Positions 36,001 to 51,000 are shown, counted from the first letter of the stretch. The stretch is DNA of 64,000 nt from Macrotis lagotis (GCF_037893015.1 NC_133660.1:165764363-165828362); one strand, 5' to 3'. Program-made: numbers and translations. Notes: generated by a model not told the origin, from the letters alone.

Positions 36001-39000
36001 GATGGGAGGTAAGTGAAGGAAGGAAGAGAATTTGGAACTAAAAGTTTTTAAAGATGAATGTTGCAGAATCAGAGTAAGATGTTGAAGAAAGAACTGGGGC
36101 TCACCAAGATGTTGGAGAAAATCACCTGAACTTTCCTCAAAATCCCTCCAAACAATTTCAGTGAGTCAAAACAAATTCTGAAATGGGAAAACTAAGAGAA
36201 GAATAGGGGAAAATAATTTCCCAGCACAAGGCAAATTAGACAGACAGGAAAGTGTAGGTAGACAGAAAAAGTTTGTTGCAACCAAGTGAGAATGCAGCAT
36301 GGTCAGACAGAGGCTGCAGCAAATCAGCAGTGGGTCTTGGGGACAATTGAATTAATGGCAGCAGTGATAGTTTCCAGATTTCTCAGTCCACACACTTCAT
36401 TGCCCTCACTTGAATCTGAGTCTTAGTCCTGAGTGTAGGGTGAGGAAGAGTACTAGCATAACAGAGTTTGCTGCTAGAGAAGAGAAGGGGGCTGGTTACA
36501 GCTTCAGAGTGGAAAAGAGTGCTTTGTGGTCTCTCACAGACTAGAGCACAGGCCAGAAGAGTGGTAAACATACCTCTCTCTAGATCATACCACTTTGGAA
36601 GGCTAAAAACTTACAGAATTATCTCTGAAAACAGCTACACAAAAAACCTAGAGCTTGGGAAGCACTCTGGAAGTAAAGTCCCACTTTAGCATAGAGTTAA
36701 ATTAATATGGTGACTGGGAAGATCAAAACTTATACTCAGAAGAAGATAACAAAGTCAAAGTGACTCCATCCAAAGCCTCAAAGAAACATAAATTAGTCTT
36801 AGGCCATGGAAAAGTTCAAAAAGGATTTTTAAAATCATTAAGAGGGAAGAAGAAAAATTGGGAAGAAATATGAGAGTAAATCGTGAAAAAAGACAATAGT
36901 TTGGCAAAGGAGGTACAAAAAATGGAAGAAAATAACACCTTAAAACATAGAATAGATCAAAGGGTAAAAGATAAAAATTCAATGAAGAAAAGAATGCCTT
37001 ATAAAGCAGAATTTGTCAAATGGAAAAAGGGGCACAAAAATTCAAGGAAGAGAACTTCCTAATAATAGTAGAATTGCAAATGGAAGCTAACAGCTCCATC
37101 AGACTTCATGAAATAATAAAACAAAATCAGAAGGATGAAAAAAACAGAAGGAAATGTCAAGAATATCTCATTGGAAAAACAATTGACATGAAAAATAGAT
37201 CCAGGAGAAATAATTTAAGAATTATTGTTATACATGAAAAGCCAAAAAAAAATTTTTTTAAAAAGGGTCTAGAATCATCTTCCAAAAAATTTCCAAGGAA
37301 AATTGCCCTGATATTCCTAGAAGCAGAGGGTAAAATAGAGATTGAAAGAATCCACTGATCACCTCCTGAAAGATCCCAAAACGAAAACTCTCAGGTGTAA
37401 AATAGTCAATTTCATGAGCTCTCAGATCAAGGAGAAAATATTGCAAGCAGCTATAAAGAAACAAAATATCTTGGAGGCACAGTGAGGATAATACAAGATT
37501 CAGCAGTTTCTACATTAAAGTTTAGAAAGGCTTGAAAAATAATATTTTTCAAGGACAAAAGAGCTAGGGTTACACTCAAGAATTTCCCACTCAGCAAAAT
37601 TGAATATAATCTTTCAGGGAGACAAATAGATATTCAATAAAAACAGGATTTTCAAAAATTCCTGATAAATAGACCAGAGTTGAACAAAAATTTGATTTTC
37701 AAATTTAAGACTCTAGAGAAGCTTCAAAAAGTAAACATGAGGGGCAGCTAGGTGGCGCAGCAGATAGAGCACCAGCCCTGGAGTCAGGAGTACTGAATTC
37801 AAATTTGACCTCAGACACTTAATAATTACCTAGCTGTGTGGGCAAGCCACTTAACCCCATTTGCCTTGCAAAAAAAAAAAAAAAACCTAAAAAAAGTAAA
37901 CAAAGAGAAATCATAATGAATTCAGTAAGATTAATCTGTTTACATTCCTACTTTGGAAGATGATATTTGTTAACTCCTAAAACCTTTCTCATTTTTAGGG
38001 AAGTGGGAGGGAGGGAGAGAGAGAGAGAGAGAGGATTGTGTGTGTGCGTGTGTGTGTGTGGGGGGATGGGTATGTGTGATATTTATGCATTGGGAGAAGG
38101 GGAAAGGGAAGAGCTTGAGTGAGATAAATTATCTGAGAGTAGGATAAATTATGTGTTATAAAAGAAGTGCAAGAGAGCTTTTACAGTGAAGGGGAAGTAT
38201 GGGATGGGAAGGAGCATGAACTTAATTCTCATCAGAATTGGTTAAATAACACACTACTCAGCTGGGTATAGAAATCTATAGAATAATAGAAGGAGAAAGG
38301 GATAAAAGAAGGATGGGAGCTAATAGAAGGGAGGGCAGATTGAGGGAAGCACCAGTGAGAAGCAAAACATTTTTGAGAATGGACAGGGTGAAAAGGAAGA
38401 GAGTGGGGGAAATAGGATGGAAGGAAATATATATAGCAATCATAACTTAGAAAAAAAATTTTATAGTAGGTTTCTCTAATTTCTTAATATATAGAGAACT
38501 GAGTTAAATTTACAGAAAGAGTCATTTCTCAACTGGAAATGTTCAAAGAATGTGAACAGTGTTCAGACAAAATAAATAAAGTTATCTATAGTCACATAAA
38601 AATATGCTCTCAATCACTATTGATTAGAGAAATAAAAATTAAAACAACTCTGAAGTACAGTCCACACTTAACAGATTGGATAATATGATAGAAAAAAATG
38701 ACAAATGTTGGATGGAATGTGGGAGAACTGAGACACAAATGAGCTGTTGATGAAGTTGTATGGTGATTTAACCATTCTGTAGAGCAATTTCCAACAGGGC
38801 CCAAAGGGCTAAAAAAAAACATGCTTACCCTTTGAGCAAGCAATACCATTTGGCTTGAATTCCAAAGAAAATTTAAAAAAAGGAAAAGGACTTACATCTG
38901 CATAAATATTTATAGCAGATCTTTTAGAAGTGGTAAAAAAAAAATTGGAAAGTGAAGGGATGTCCCTCAACTGAGGAATGGCTGAACAAGCTATTGTATA

Positions 39001-42000
39001 TGATTGTGATGGAGTACCATTGGGATATAAGAAACGATGAGCAGGATGCTCCCAGAAAAAGACTTTTGTGAACTGATTCAAAGGGAAATGAGTGGATCCA
39101 AGAGAACATTGTATACAATAAGAGCAATATTATATCATGATCCATTGTGGATTACTTATCTATTCTCAGCAATACAATGATCTAAGACAACTCTGAAGAA
39201 GTTATGATGAAAAAAAGCTATCTTTTTTACAGAGAAAGAATGAATGAAATTTGAATGCAGATGAAGTATATTTTTTCTTGGATTTTTTTGTTTGTGTTTT
39301 CCTTCATAATATGATTAAAACAAGTATGTTTTGTATGATTGCACATATATGACACATTAAATTGCTTGCCTTCTCAATGGGAATGCAGAGGGGAGGAGAA
39401 AGAACATTTGAAACTCAAAAAAAATTTTTTAAAAAGAATGTTTAAGAATGCCTTCTATAGGGGGTGAGGGGAGGGAAGCAAGAATGGGGGGAAAATTGTA
39501 AAACTCAAAATAAATAAAATCTTTCTTTAAAAGAAAAAAATACTAAGCACTGTACTAAGCACCATGGAACATTATAAAAGAGGCAGAAGTGAATGACTCT
39601 TCTCTCCAGGTGCTTACAATTTAATAATAGATATTTGATGACTTAAAAAAAAAAGAATGTTTAAATTGTTTTACATATAATGGGGGAAATATTAAAATTT
39701 TAAAAACATGTTAAATGTTTTTATTGACATTAAATGAGAAAAATAAAAATAACATTTAAAACAATCATTTGGAGAAACAAATCTATCACTCTAGAAAGTT
39801 CTAATCATTGAAATAACTATCTTTAAATATTTGATAAATATTTTTAACATGCAAGATCCTAAAATGTATTCTTAATCTCATTCATAATTTTAGAATTCAC
39901 TTTCTCACAACAATTAATTAAAAACTGATATTATCAAACCAAGAATAACTTTCTTATGTGGCTCAGTTTAACTCAAAGTCTGATACAAGATTACACATTT
40001 TACATATTTTTTATTTTTACATATTTACATATTTTTACATATATTACATATTTTAATTTCATTTTTTTTAGGGTTTTTTTTTTGCAAGGCAATAGGGTTA
40101 AGTGGCTTGCCCAAGGTCACACAGCTAGGTAATTATTAAGTGTCTGAGGCCAAATTTGAACTCAGGTACTCCTGACTCCAGGGCCAGTGCTCTATCCACC
40201 CCAAGATTACATATTTTAAATAAATATTTAAACTCTTCAAAGATTCACCATTCTCTATGTATGAACGTGTTTTAATAGTGCAGACTGCAATTCCTTCTAT
40301 GCCTTAAAAATTAGTTTCAAATCTCTCCAACCTCCTAAACCCAAGAAGCTTCTGTAAATTTAGCTAGGCTGGGCCTAGATGTAAACTGGATATAAGCTGC
40401 CATCTTTATGTAATGTCAACTGAGATTAAATTAATTTGATATTCCAATGATTTTCACAAGATGACCTAACCTTAACATCTAAGTCAAAACTACATTAGAA
40501 AAGATTAAACTGGAATATTAGACTAAATTTACAGGTATTTTTGTTGTTTTACACAATATAAAACACTTCATTATTACCGAAAAAATACTCATTCTGCTGA
40601 ATAGTTAGTTACTACAGTCAGTCCTGGAGGAGACACAAATATAGTTAAGACCATACCTACTCTCAATGAACACAAACCTTAGAAAATAGATGCCTTTCAA
40701 TTTTTAAGCTATTTTTAAAATCAAACCAAACATACTGTTAGGTTCCTAAAATGGAATTTATGCTATCATATCTAATTTTTACACAAGGGGTTAGTTTTAA
40801 AAGAAAAGGGAAATATTAACTAGCATCATGGGAGCAATTTAAATTTGCTTCATTGCTATGGCATATTAAAAATAAAATCTCCAGGAAACATTCAAAATAA
40901 AAATACTCACCCGGGCAAAGTCAAATGCATATCTGTAAATAAGTTTGAAATTTGCAGGTTCATTTAATAATGATCTCATGTAATCCAAAGAACTTCTTAA
41001 TTTCTCTGTTGAATCACATCTAAAGAATAGAGAGAAAATGACAGAGCCACATAAATATCTGCATGTAAAATGCAAGTTTTATGATGTGCCACTAAAAAAA
41101 CCCTTTGTAGTAACATATATACTACAAGCAAAAGGAAAACCCTAAAGGATAAAGGTAAATAGATAACATATAATAGAAGTTCCTTTCAATCTTAGGATAT
41201 TAAAAAATTGATTTTTAAAATTTCTTTTTAAAAATTTAAAACTATGGAATAAAAACATTTTATTTATAGTGTAATATCAATACACTAAACATTTTAGAAA
41301 ATGATTAGAAAATGTCAAAAAAACAACTTTTAAAAACAAATAGCACAATTTTATTGGACACTAGGACAGAATATGAAGTTGGTACAATTCTGTTATATAA
41401 GCTGGTATGAATGAACCTCATATACAAAATGGCCCCTTTAATAACTTCTTTGAGTTTCAAATTTTCTATTTAAAGAATGAAATCTACGTGTTCTACTATC
41501 CTCAAAATTCTATTTGCATTGTTTACTAAGCCACGTAAAAAAGCAAACAAAGTATTTTCCAACTGGGGGGTAGGAGAATAATACAAGTTCTTAGGGTTGT
41601 TTTTGGTGTTTTTTTAATTAGATACTATATACTTGGAGAAATATTATTTGCTTAGTTTTTGAAAAATAAATTTACTTCAAAAATTAAGTGCTAGATGACT
41701 GGTATATTATAAAGAGCTCTGAGCCTGGAGTCAAGCAGGTCTGAGTTCAAATCAAGCCACAGACACTAGCAGTGTGAATCTGATTAAATCACTTAATCCT
41801 GTTTGTCTCAGTTTCCTCATCAGTAAAATACGTTGGAGAAGGAAATGGCAAACTACTTCATTATCTTTGCCAAGAAAACCCCAAATGGGGTCATGAAGAG
41901 TCGGACATGACTAGAAAGTGCCTAAATAACAAGATGGCTTATGGCCCAGAGTAATACAAGTAATATAACTTGCTACTTTATTATTTAAAATTTTCCAATA

Positions 42001-45000
42001 TCATCTTAATGAAATGTTATTACACTAATTCTGATTATTGTTATGTATGCAGTCCAAAAGAAGTAATTTGGCTTAGCATTATAAACTATTCCAGGATGAT
42101 TTATACTGGGTGCTTAATTATTCCATTGATTGACCTTAAAAGTTAACTACTCTCAAATCATCCTGATAATTCCTGATTTGCAGTATAGTCTGAGATTTAG
42201 TGTTCTTAGAATCACTTTCCCTTTAAGATTCTTGCCCAAATTTATTTTTCTATATGAATTTCCCAATTATTTTGTAAATAATACTTTGATAATTCACTAG
42301 TATAGCATTATATGACTAAATTACTTTTAGCGGTTTTGTCATTTTTTATTAAGATCTACATAGCTCATCCAATTCTTAAATAATCCCTTTCCAATTATTT
42401 ATGTCTTTATTTCTGTAGGGTTTTTTTAAAGTTTTTTTGCAAGGCAATGGGGTTAAGTGGCTTGTCCAAGGCCACACAGCTAGGTACTTATTAAGTGTCT
42501 GAGGCCGGATTTGAACTCAGATACTCCTGACTCCAGGGTCAGTGCTCTATAGATGCCCCAAACTATTTCTGTAGTTTTTAATATTTAGATATATATTATT
42601 AATTCTTGCATGTTTTTTAATACTTTAATACCAGCACCTTTATCGTTTAGATTTGATGTTAGAAAGAAATATTCATTTCTGAGTTATTCAACTAGGAAAA
42701 ACACAGTAATAAAACAAAGCTATAGCAGCACTTACCCCTCTGGACAATTCCCCTAATTTCTATTTGGAAACACATCTTGTTATTAAATTATCAGGGTATG
42801 CCAACTCCTATGGTTTCAGATACCCATTACGTCTGAGAGAACCAGACTATAATGGTTGAGACTTTGTAAGCCTTATAATCAGAAAGTTGCAACAAGAAAG
42901 CTAGAGCAAAATAAAATAAAATAATTAATAAAAAATAAAAATAAAATAAAAAAAAGGCTAGAGCAATGAGACCCCATGAGAGAAGAAGAAATTGTGGCTG
43001 AAGTAAGTTGCATCAGGAAACATTGGTTCTGTCATAATGCATATATATTTTGGTAGATATCCTCCAAAATATTTTATATTTTATGTAGGTATTCTGAAAA
43101 GAAATCTTCTTTCTAGTTCTTCCTGCTGAATTTTATGGATAATAAATGTTAATTGATATCTTTATATGAATATTTTAAATCCTACAAATATGTCACATTT
43201 ATTGTTTCAATTGATTACTGAATTGATTTTAGGGATTTCATAATAAATCTTATCATTTACAAATAGCTACAATTTTGTTATTTCTAGGATGGTAATATTA
43301 TGCATCTTTGAATCAGAAACATTTTTAACTTTTTTCAATTACATATAATACTTATCCTTGAGTTTATTTTTGAATTATTTATTTTATTTTTCTAAGTATA
43401 TGTAAAGATAATTTTCATTTTTGAAGTTTTCTCTCTCCCACTCTTCCCTCCTTCCACCCTTAGATAACAACTAATATGACATAAGTTATACATGTACAAT
43501 TATGCTATAGATTTCTATATTGGTTACATTGTCAAAGAAGAATAGAACAAAAAAGGAAAACCATGAAAAGGGAAATGCAAAGAAAAATTTTAAAAAGTGA
43601 AAATAGTTCACTTTGATCTGCATTTAGATTCCATACTTTTTCCTCTGGATGTGAATGGTACTTTACATTGCAAGTCCTTTAGAACTGTGTTTGATCACTG
43701 TATGCTGAGAAAAGTTGAGTCCATCATAACTGATCAAGGTGTTATGCTGCTATTAAAAAGTGCTACTAAAAATTTTTCCTGGGGCCAGCTAGATGGCGCA
43801 GTGGATAAAGCACAAGCCCTGGAGTCAGGAGTACCTGGGTTCAAATCCGGTTCTCAGACACTTAATAATTACCTAGCTGTGTGGCCTTGGGCAAGCCACT
43901 CAATCCTATTTGCCTTGCAAAAAAAAAAAAATTTCCTGGTGGTGGAGTCAAGATGGTGGCTTGAAGGCAGGATTTCCCTGAAACTCATTCCCCACAAAAC
44001 TCTAAAAGCCATCATATTAAGACACTAGCCAATATTTAGAGGGACAGAACACATAGAAAGACTGAGTAATAAAATTTCCCAGTCCAAGACAACTTAGAAG
44101 TTCCGTGGGAGGGTGTGTTTCAATGGGACCAGGGGTTGGAAGAAAGCCACAGCCACAGTGCAGCCCAGGGATCACCAAGAACAGCTTGAAGGGGTGGTGA
44201 GAGAACTCTGAGCACCAGCCTTAGAGCAGCCCTGCAGTGAGAACCTACAGCTGGAATTGGGGAAGCCAGTCTGCAGCCCACAGTCAGTAGGGGAGTAGGG
44301 GGGAGATTACAGAGATCTCTTTGCTCTCCCTGGGGCAGGACTCTGCTGTTTGCCCACACTCAGATCAGATTGCTGTTTTGACTTCCATACTAAGGTAGCT
44401 GAGCAAGGACCCTCCTTACAGCTCCAGGGCAGAGGGGAGGCCTGTGGTCATCTACATATAAAAGCACAACCAAGAGAGCATAAGACCTTGAAAGAATAAA
44501 GGTCCAAGTGGGGTGTCCCCAAAACCCCACAAAGCCTTGGAAGTTTGGTAAATTAGTCTTAGGCTGAGGAAATGAGTAAACAAAAGAAAAAGATGAATAT
44601 GACCATAGAAATTACTTTGGTCCCATGGAAAATTCAGAAGATGACAAACTCAAAGCTTCTATATCCAAAGCCTCTAGGAGAAATAGAAAGTGGACTCATA
44701 TTATGAATGAACTCAAAAAAGACTTTGAAAATCAATTAAGGGAGGTGGAGGAAAAATTGGGAGGAGAAATGAGAGTGATACAGAAAAATCATGAAAACCA
44801 AATCAGTAGTTTTGTTAAAGAAATACAAAAAATGCTGAAGAAAATAATGTTAAAAACTAGTTTAGGCCAAATGGAAAAAGAAAAATAAAAGACAAGTGAG
44901 GAGAAGCATGCCTTAAAAAACAGAATTGGCCAGGCAAAAATTAAAAGAAAATGTGAAATATCTCATTGGAAAAACAACCAACCTCAAAAACAGATCCAGG

Positions 45001-48000
45001 AGAAATAAATTAGAAATTATAGGGCTACCTGAAAGTCACCACCAGGAAAAGAGACTACATTTTGATTTTTAAGAAATAATACAGCAAATTTTCTCTGAGA
45101 TCCTAGAAGCAAAGCATAAAATAGAAATTGAAGGAATTTACCAATCACCTCCTGAAAGAGATCCCCCCCCAAAACTTACAGGAATATTATAGCCAAATTC
45201 CAAAACTCCCAAGTCAAAGAGAAAATACTAAAAGCTGCCAGAAACAAACAATTCAACTATTGTGGCTCTATAGTCAGGATTACACAGGATCTGGCAGCAT
45301 CTATGTTAAAGGCTCATAGGGATTGTAATATGATATTCTGGAAGGCAAAAGATGTTGGTTTACAACCAAGAATCAACTACCCAGCAAAACTGAACATCCT
45401 TTTTTCAGGGGAAAAGATGAACTTTCAATGAAACAGGTGACTTTCAAACTATCCTACTGAAACAACCAGAACTGAACAGAAAGTTTGATCTTCAAGTACA
45501 GGACTCAGGGGAAGCATAGAGGGGGTGAACAAGAAAGATTAATTATAAGGAACTTAATGATGTTGAACTGTTTGTATTCCTGCATGTGAAGACGATATTG
45601 ATAACTCATAGGAACTTGCTCAATTATAAGAGATGTTGAAAGAAGCATATACAGACAGGTCACAGGAAGGAGTGGAATATAATGGTATAATATAGTAAAA
45701 AGATGGAGTCAATGGGTGATAAAGGAGAGCACTGGGAGGAAGAGAAAGGAGAGGAAGAAGAGGCTGAGATATTTCGCATAAGGATCAAGAAAAAGCTTTT
45801 TTCAATGGAGTGGAATGGGGGAAGGCGAGGGGGAATGAGTGAGCCTTCAGTCTTATCAGAAACGGCTCAGAGAAGAAATAACATACACACTTAATAGGGT
45901 ATAGAAATCTATCTTAACCTAGAGAAAAATAAGAGGAAAGGGATGGGATGGGGGGGATGGGGGGGAAGGAAGGGGGGAATAGGTGATAAAAGAGAGGTAA
46001 GATTGTGGGAGAGGGTTACTCAGATACAACATACTTTTGGACAGGGACAGGATGAAAGCAGAGAGAATAAAATAAATGAAAAGCGGGGAGGAATAGAGTG
46101 GAGGAAAATAGCTTACAGTAGTAACTGTGGGAGAAATATTCAAGCAACTTCTCTGGTGGACCTATGATAAAGAAAGCAACTCACCCCAGAGACAGAGCCA
46201 TTGGAATCTGAACATGGTACTAAAGTACATTTTTCCCCCACTCTGAGGTTTCTCATCTTCTTGGGGGATGGGGGGAGTTTGTTTACTCTTATAACAAGAT
46301 TATTGTAATAATATAAAATTAAGAAATAATGAGGATTAGTAAAACAGATTTGATCTATAATATATGGAAGTAATTATATAAAGTAGCTTGATGTTTTATA
46401 AATTTGAAGATCCCAGATATTTGGGTAAGAACTACTATATGACAAAAACTACCAGGAAAACTGCAATGAGTTGAAAATCTCACATCACATACTAATGTGG
46501 ATACATAATATAAAAATAAAGGAAAACAAGGGGAAGTTAGGTGGTGCAAAAAAAAAAAGTTATCCTGGTTCTGCGTATTTCACTCAACATCAGTTCGTGT
46601 CTTTTCAGGGTTTTCTGAAAACATTGTTTCTTACTCCATCCACCACACATACCTCAACTCATTCAGTCATTCCCCAATTGATGGGCATCGTCTCAGTTTC
46701 CATCTGCTATAAATATTTTTGTACTTGTGGATCTTTTCCCCTCCCCCCCCACCCTTTGATTTAAGTTAGGTTTTACTTAATGTAAAGTCTATTCATTCTT
46801 ATATTTAGAGGGTATTAATTGAAATGGTTTTGGATTTTGTCAAAAGTCTTTTCAGCATCTAATCAGGAGGTTTTGATTACAGGATTATCATTCTAAATCT
46901 TCTTTATGCCACAGCACACATCTGGACGCAGAATGCAATTTTAAAAAAAATGATGATATAGCTTACTCGCTAATATTTTACTTAAAATTACGTAGAATTT
47001 ACTTTAAAAATGATCATTTATGTCTATTAGGAGCACTGGTCTACTGATCCAATGATCTGTTTTGTCTTTCCCTTGTTTAGATTTAAGATCATATTTATAT
47101 CATAGAAAGAGACTGGAAGGAAGATTTATTTTTCTATTGCAATTATAATTACATGTCCTAAGAATGCTTTTAACACTTCTGAATGCTTCCTATTCTTCTA
47201 AATCCATCCTAATCCTGGAGTTTGTTTGTTTTCCTTTTGAGAGGTCATTTATAGTTTGTTCAATTTCTTTTGATAATATTTTATTTTTTTAAAGTATTTA
47301 TTTCCTCTAAGTTAAAAGTTCTGCGGCCAAAAAAAGGTTTCTGATAATTTCCTCTGTTTTGCTCTTTAACTGTTATGAATTTTACTTGAGAGCAGAGGCT
47401 ATTTCATTTTTGCCTAAGGTCAATGCCCAGCCTAGTGCCATCTACATAGTATGTGCTTAATGAATTACTAACACTGGAGGATGTTAAATGTTTGATGAAC
47501 AAAATTAAATGAATACCAGTAAAAAAATAAACCATTATTATGGCTTTCAAAATAGAAATCACATATATATATATATATATATATATATGCATATATATAC
47601 ACACACACATATGTGTACATATATATAAAATTCACAGTTAAAGTGAGAATTAGAAATCACTCTAAGTTATTAGGAATTAAATAATCAGTATACTTCTGAA
47701 TCAGCAAGACTCAATACTATTCAAAATTAAGTTTTAATGAATTACATGTTTAGTATGCACCTAAGGGTGATAGATCAAAAGAAAAGAGCCATACTTTCTA
47801 GTACAGGAAAGAAACATAATCAATAGTCATATCACCACCTCTGGACAATTGGGTTTAACTACAGACATCATATTTTAGGAAGAATATAAATAAACTAGAA
47901 TACATTCTAGAAGCCAAACAGGCTAGTAAGGGGACTAAAGACTGCCAAAGAAGCATAAGTTGAAGCAATAAATAATGTGTTGCCCAGAAAACAGTGGATC

Positions 48001-51000
48001 TAGAGGGGAGCAAGAAATACATAATAGATGCCTTAAGTCTTTTTATACCTTTGTCTCAGTGAGTAAAAGTAGGGAAAACACGTGAAAGTTTACAGTCAGA
48101 TTTTGGCTCTATGAAAGGAAAAAATTCTTATTTAAATGGTTCAAAATTACAATAGGCTTGCGCTGAGAAGTAGTAGGTTCCCTTAATAGTGGGTTTTCAA
48201 AATAATACCATACAGTCACTTAATATAGAAGGGATTCATATTCAGATATTTTTTGGGGCCACCAAGATCCCTTACAACTTTGTGGTTTTGTGAAAATTCC
48301 TAATTGTTCATTGCACCTCAACTATTCAAGATTTGAAAAGTTAGATTATATATTACTTGAAATGCAACTTAGTAAACTCTCCAAAGAAGAAACAAATTTA
48401 CCTACATGCAATTAATTAGGGAATTATTGTTCTTTAAAATAATAATAATAAAAAAGACTTACTGCAGAGATGTCATTCCTTTTAACCATTCCTGTAATGT
48501 AAAATAACCCATGTTCTGCGCATCCAATTTCCAAGCTAGGACAAGCATGACCACCTGTTTAAAAAAAAAAGAACAGAACACAATTGTAAGGTAATAAATC
48601 TTTGGAATTTAAGTTTTTAAAATATACCTTGCCAAATCCTTCCGTTTATGAGACCACTGAAAAATGCAGCACCTTTCAACAAAAAAAGTCATAATCTTCT
48701 GGCTAAGAGGGCTACCTGAATGAAGGCAGGCTGGCCCAGTTCTACACCTTTACTCCAGCAAAAACCTGAAATTCATTCTAGACTGAATAAAAACCAACAT
48801 ATTAAATGAAAAACCATATTAACTTTTTTCATCCTAGAATTACACAAAAAGTTAGTCTACAACCCAAAAGCAGTTTGAAAGGGAGCTACCCTGCAAAGAA
48901 GCTCCTAAGCTCCCAGTATAACCAAAGTTGTTCCAGAGACACTGCAGTCTAAAAAATTCTCTGACCACATACAATAAAGAAATACCCCCCCCACCAAGAA
49001 ATCTAACAGTAATTGGAAAATACCTACAGTAGGGGACCTTGGAACTTTCAGTGAATGAATGTGACAGTTCCCAGTAGGAATGTAGCAATGACCAATAAGT
49101 ATTATCAGCATGTCTTCAACCAGTACACTCTAAGGTTCCAAGGTCTGTGGATTCCTGCTGTGGAACTTCAAGTGACTGAAGATCCCTAAACTTTATAGAT
49201 TCAGGAAGGCCTAACCCCAGAAGAAAGCTTATGCAAGAACCTAGGTGACTCAGGGTAAAACCAATCTGAAATAGCCATTTCCCTCCAAGGTAGAGCAAAG
49301 GGCAAAAGAAGGCCTTTGCACAAAGCAGCAATTAAAGAACTAAAGCTAAAGATACAAAACAAGGAGATACAGACAGTATAAAAAATTACTATACTTTAAA
49401 AGAATACCCAAAAGGGGGAAAACAATGCCCAATAACTTTCTACTCAAAAGAAAAATGAATTAATGTTCTACAAGGACTCTATATGAATACCTAAGAAGAA
49501 AGGAAGAAAGGGATTTAGGAAACTCAGTAAATGCTCTTGAAGAAAGAAATGGAAGGAGAATAAATAAGAGAAAGAGATGAACATTACCTAAGTAAAGGAT
49601 TCACTAAAAACTAGAATAGGGCAAACAAAAATCAATGACTCCATGAGACAGCAAGAAATATTAGAACAAAATCAAATGATTGAAAAATAGAAAAAAATAA
49701 GATATTTAATATTTTAAAAAACTGACCTAGAAAACAGGCTAAAGAAAATTAAGTTAAGTAACACTGCACTCTGTGAAAATCATAATTTAAAAAAGCCTGA
49801 TCAGTAATTTTTAAAAATATCATAAAATAAAACTGCCCAGTTAAAACTGAAAGAATTTTCTGAAAATAAGAGTACAAGAAAAAGACACAGGAATATCATA
49901 GCTAAAATCCAGAACTTTGACATCAAATAAAAGATACTATAGGCATCCAGAAAGAAGTTTTCAAATACCAAGAACACAGTTCAGACAAAATGTGGAAACT
50001 TTTACTAAAAAAATTTTTTTTTGAAATACAATATTTCAAAAGGCAAAAGATAATGAGGTTATAATCAAGAATAATTTATCCTGCAAAGATGAGTACAAAC
50101 CAACAAGGAAATTAAAATGGTTTTTAATGAAAGACTTTCAAACTTTTTTGATAAAAAGACCAGAGTTAAAAATGCAAAAATGTAGAGAAACTTAGAAAGG
50201 TAAACTGATTTGAGTGATTGGAAGAACCAGTATAATGTAGTAATGCCAATAAAAAGAGGTGTCCGTTTGGTAATTTAATAGCTTCAAAGGGGTAAAAAAG
50301 AAAGACTGAAATCTTTGGGTTATATTGCTTCTCTTCTGAGGAAAGTAAAGGGAAATATACTAGGAATATAAAAGAAATTCACTAGTGTCCCAAGGAGTTA
50401 GAAGATTAGTATAAAAATATGGAGGAACAGAAAGATCAGGTATCATATGAACCTCATCTTTATCTCAACTAGATAAAGGAATATGTATGTAGAAATATAT
50501 TCAATGCAACAAAGTAAACAGAGGGAGAATACCAGGGAGGAAATAATTTACGCAAAATAAACTTCCAATTCTTAAGAAGATACTGAAACAAAACAAACCC
50601 CAAAACCTAGGTTCTAAGAACATATCCAATTAGGGATTGGCTGGATAACTTTTGGTTTATTAATATAATAAAATATTATTGTAATATAAAAAATAAGATA
50701 ATTACAAAGAATCTCATATGAATTGATGTAGGTTTAAATGAAGAGAATCAGAACAATTTTCAATAAGTATAATAAAAGTATAAAGAAAAACTGTGAAAGA
50801 CTTAACAATAATCAATAAAATGTCTAATTATGTTTGCAGTAGACTATGAGGAGACAGGTTACCCCCTTCCTAAAGAAGTGATAAACTCAAGCTTAGATAT
50901 AGTTCACTATGTGTGTGTGTGGATTCATTGTATGTGACTTCATCTATTTTTTACAAGGTTTTTTTTTTCAGCTTTTTAACTGGAAGTAAAGGGAGTGGAA

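Larger units (their letters stand above)
36065..39705 (+). mobile_element. L1 copy lacking nearly all of ORF2, with two later insertions
   Basis: In order: an L1-type 5' region (CACCAAGATGTTGGAGAAAATC...), decayed ORF1 (36,800-37,740), a G/A-rich spacer, a stump of the ORF2 start (GCAATCATAACTT, ~38,440), then at about 38,470 directly the C-terminal end of ORF2 (TTTCTCTAATTTCTTAATATATAGAGAACTGAG, equivalent to LIS.IYREL). The 3' UTR ends TTTTACATATAATGGGGGAAATATT. A SINE sits at 37,741-37,890 and a small L1-tail insertion at 39,446-39,649. About 3 kb of ORF2 is missing. Antisense to DCUN1D4. Confidence 0.8.

Noticed and set aside
40866..41075. 69-codon minus-strand frame as a stand-alone small gene
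   Set aside because: It is the DCUN1D4 exon 40911-41019 read through into intron on both sides.
43597..44028. 143-codon plus-strand open frame
   Set aside because: It runs across an antisense L1 UTR, a SINE and a HAL1 5' end; a chance join of three repeats.
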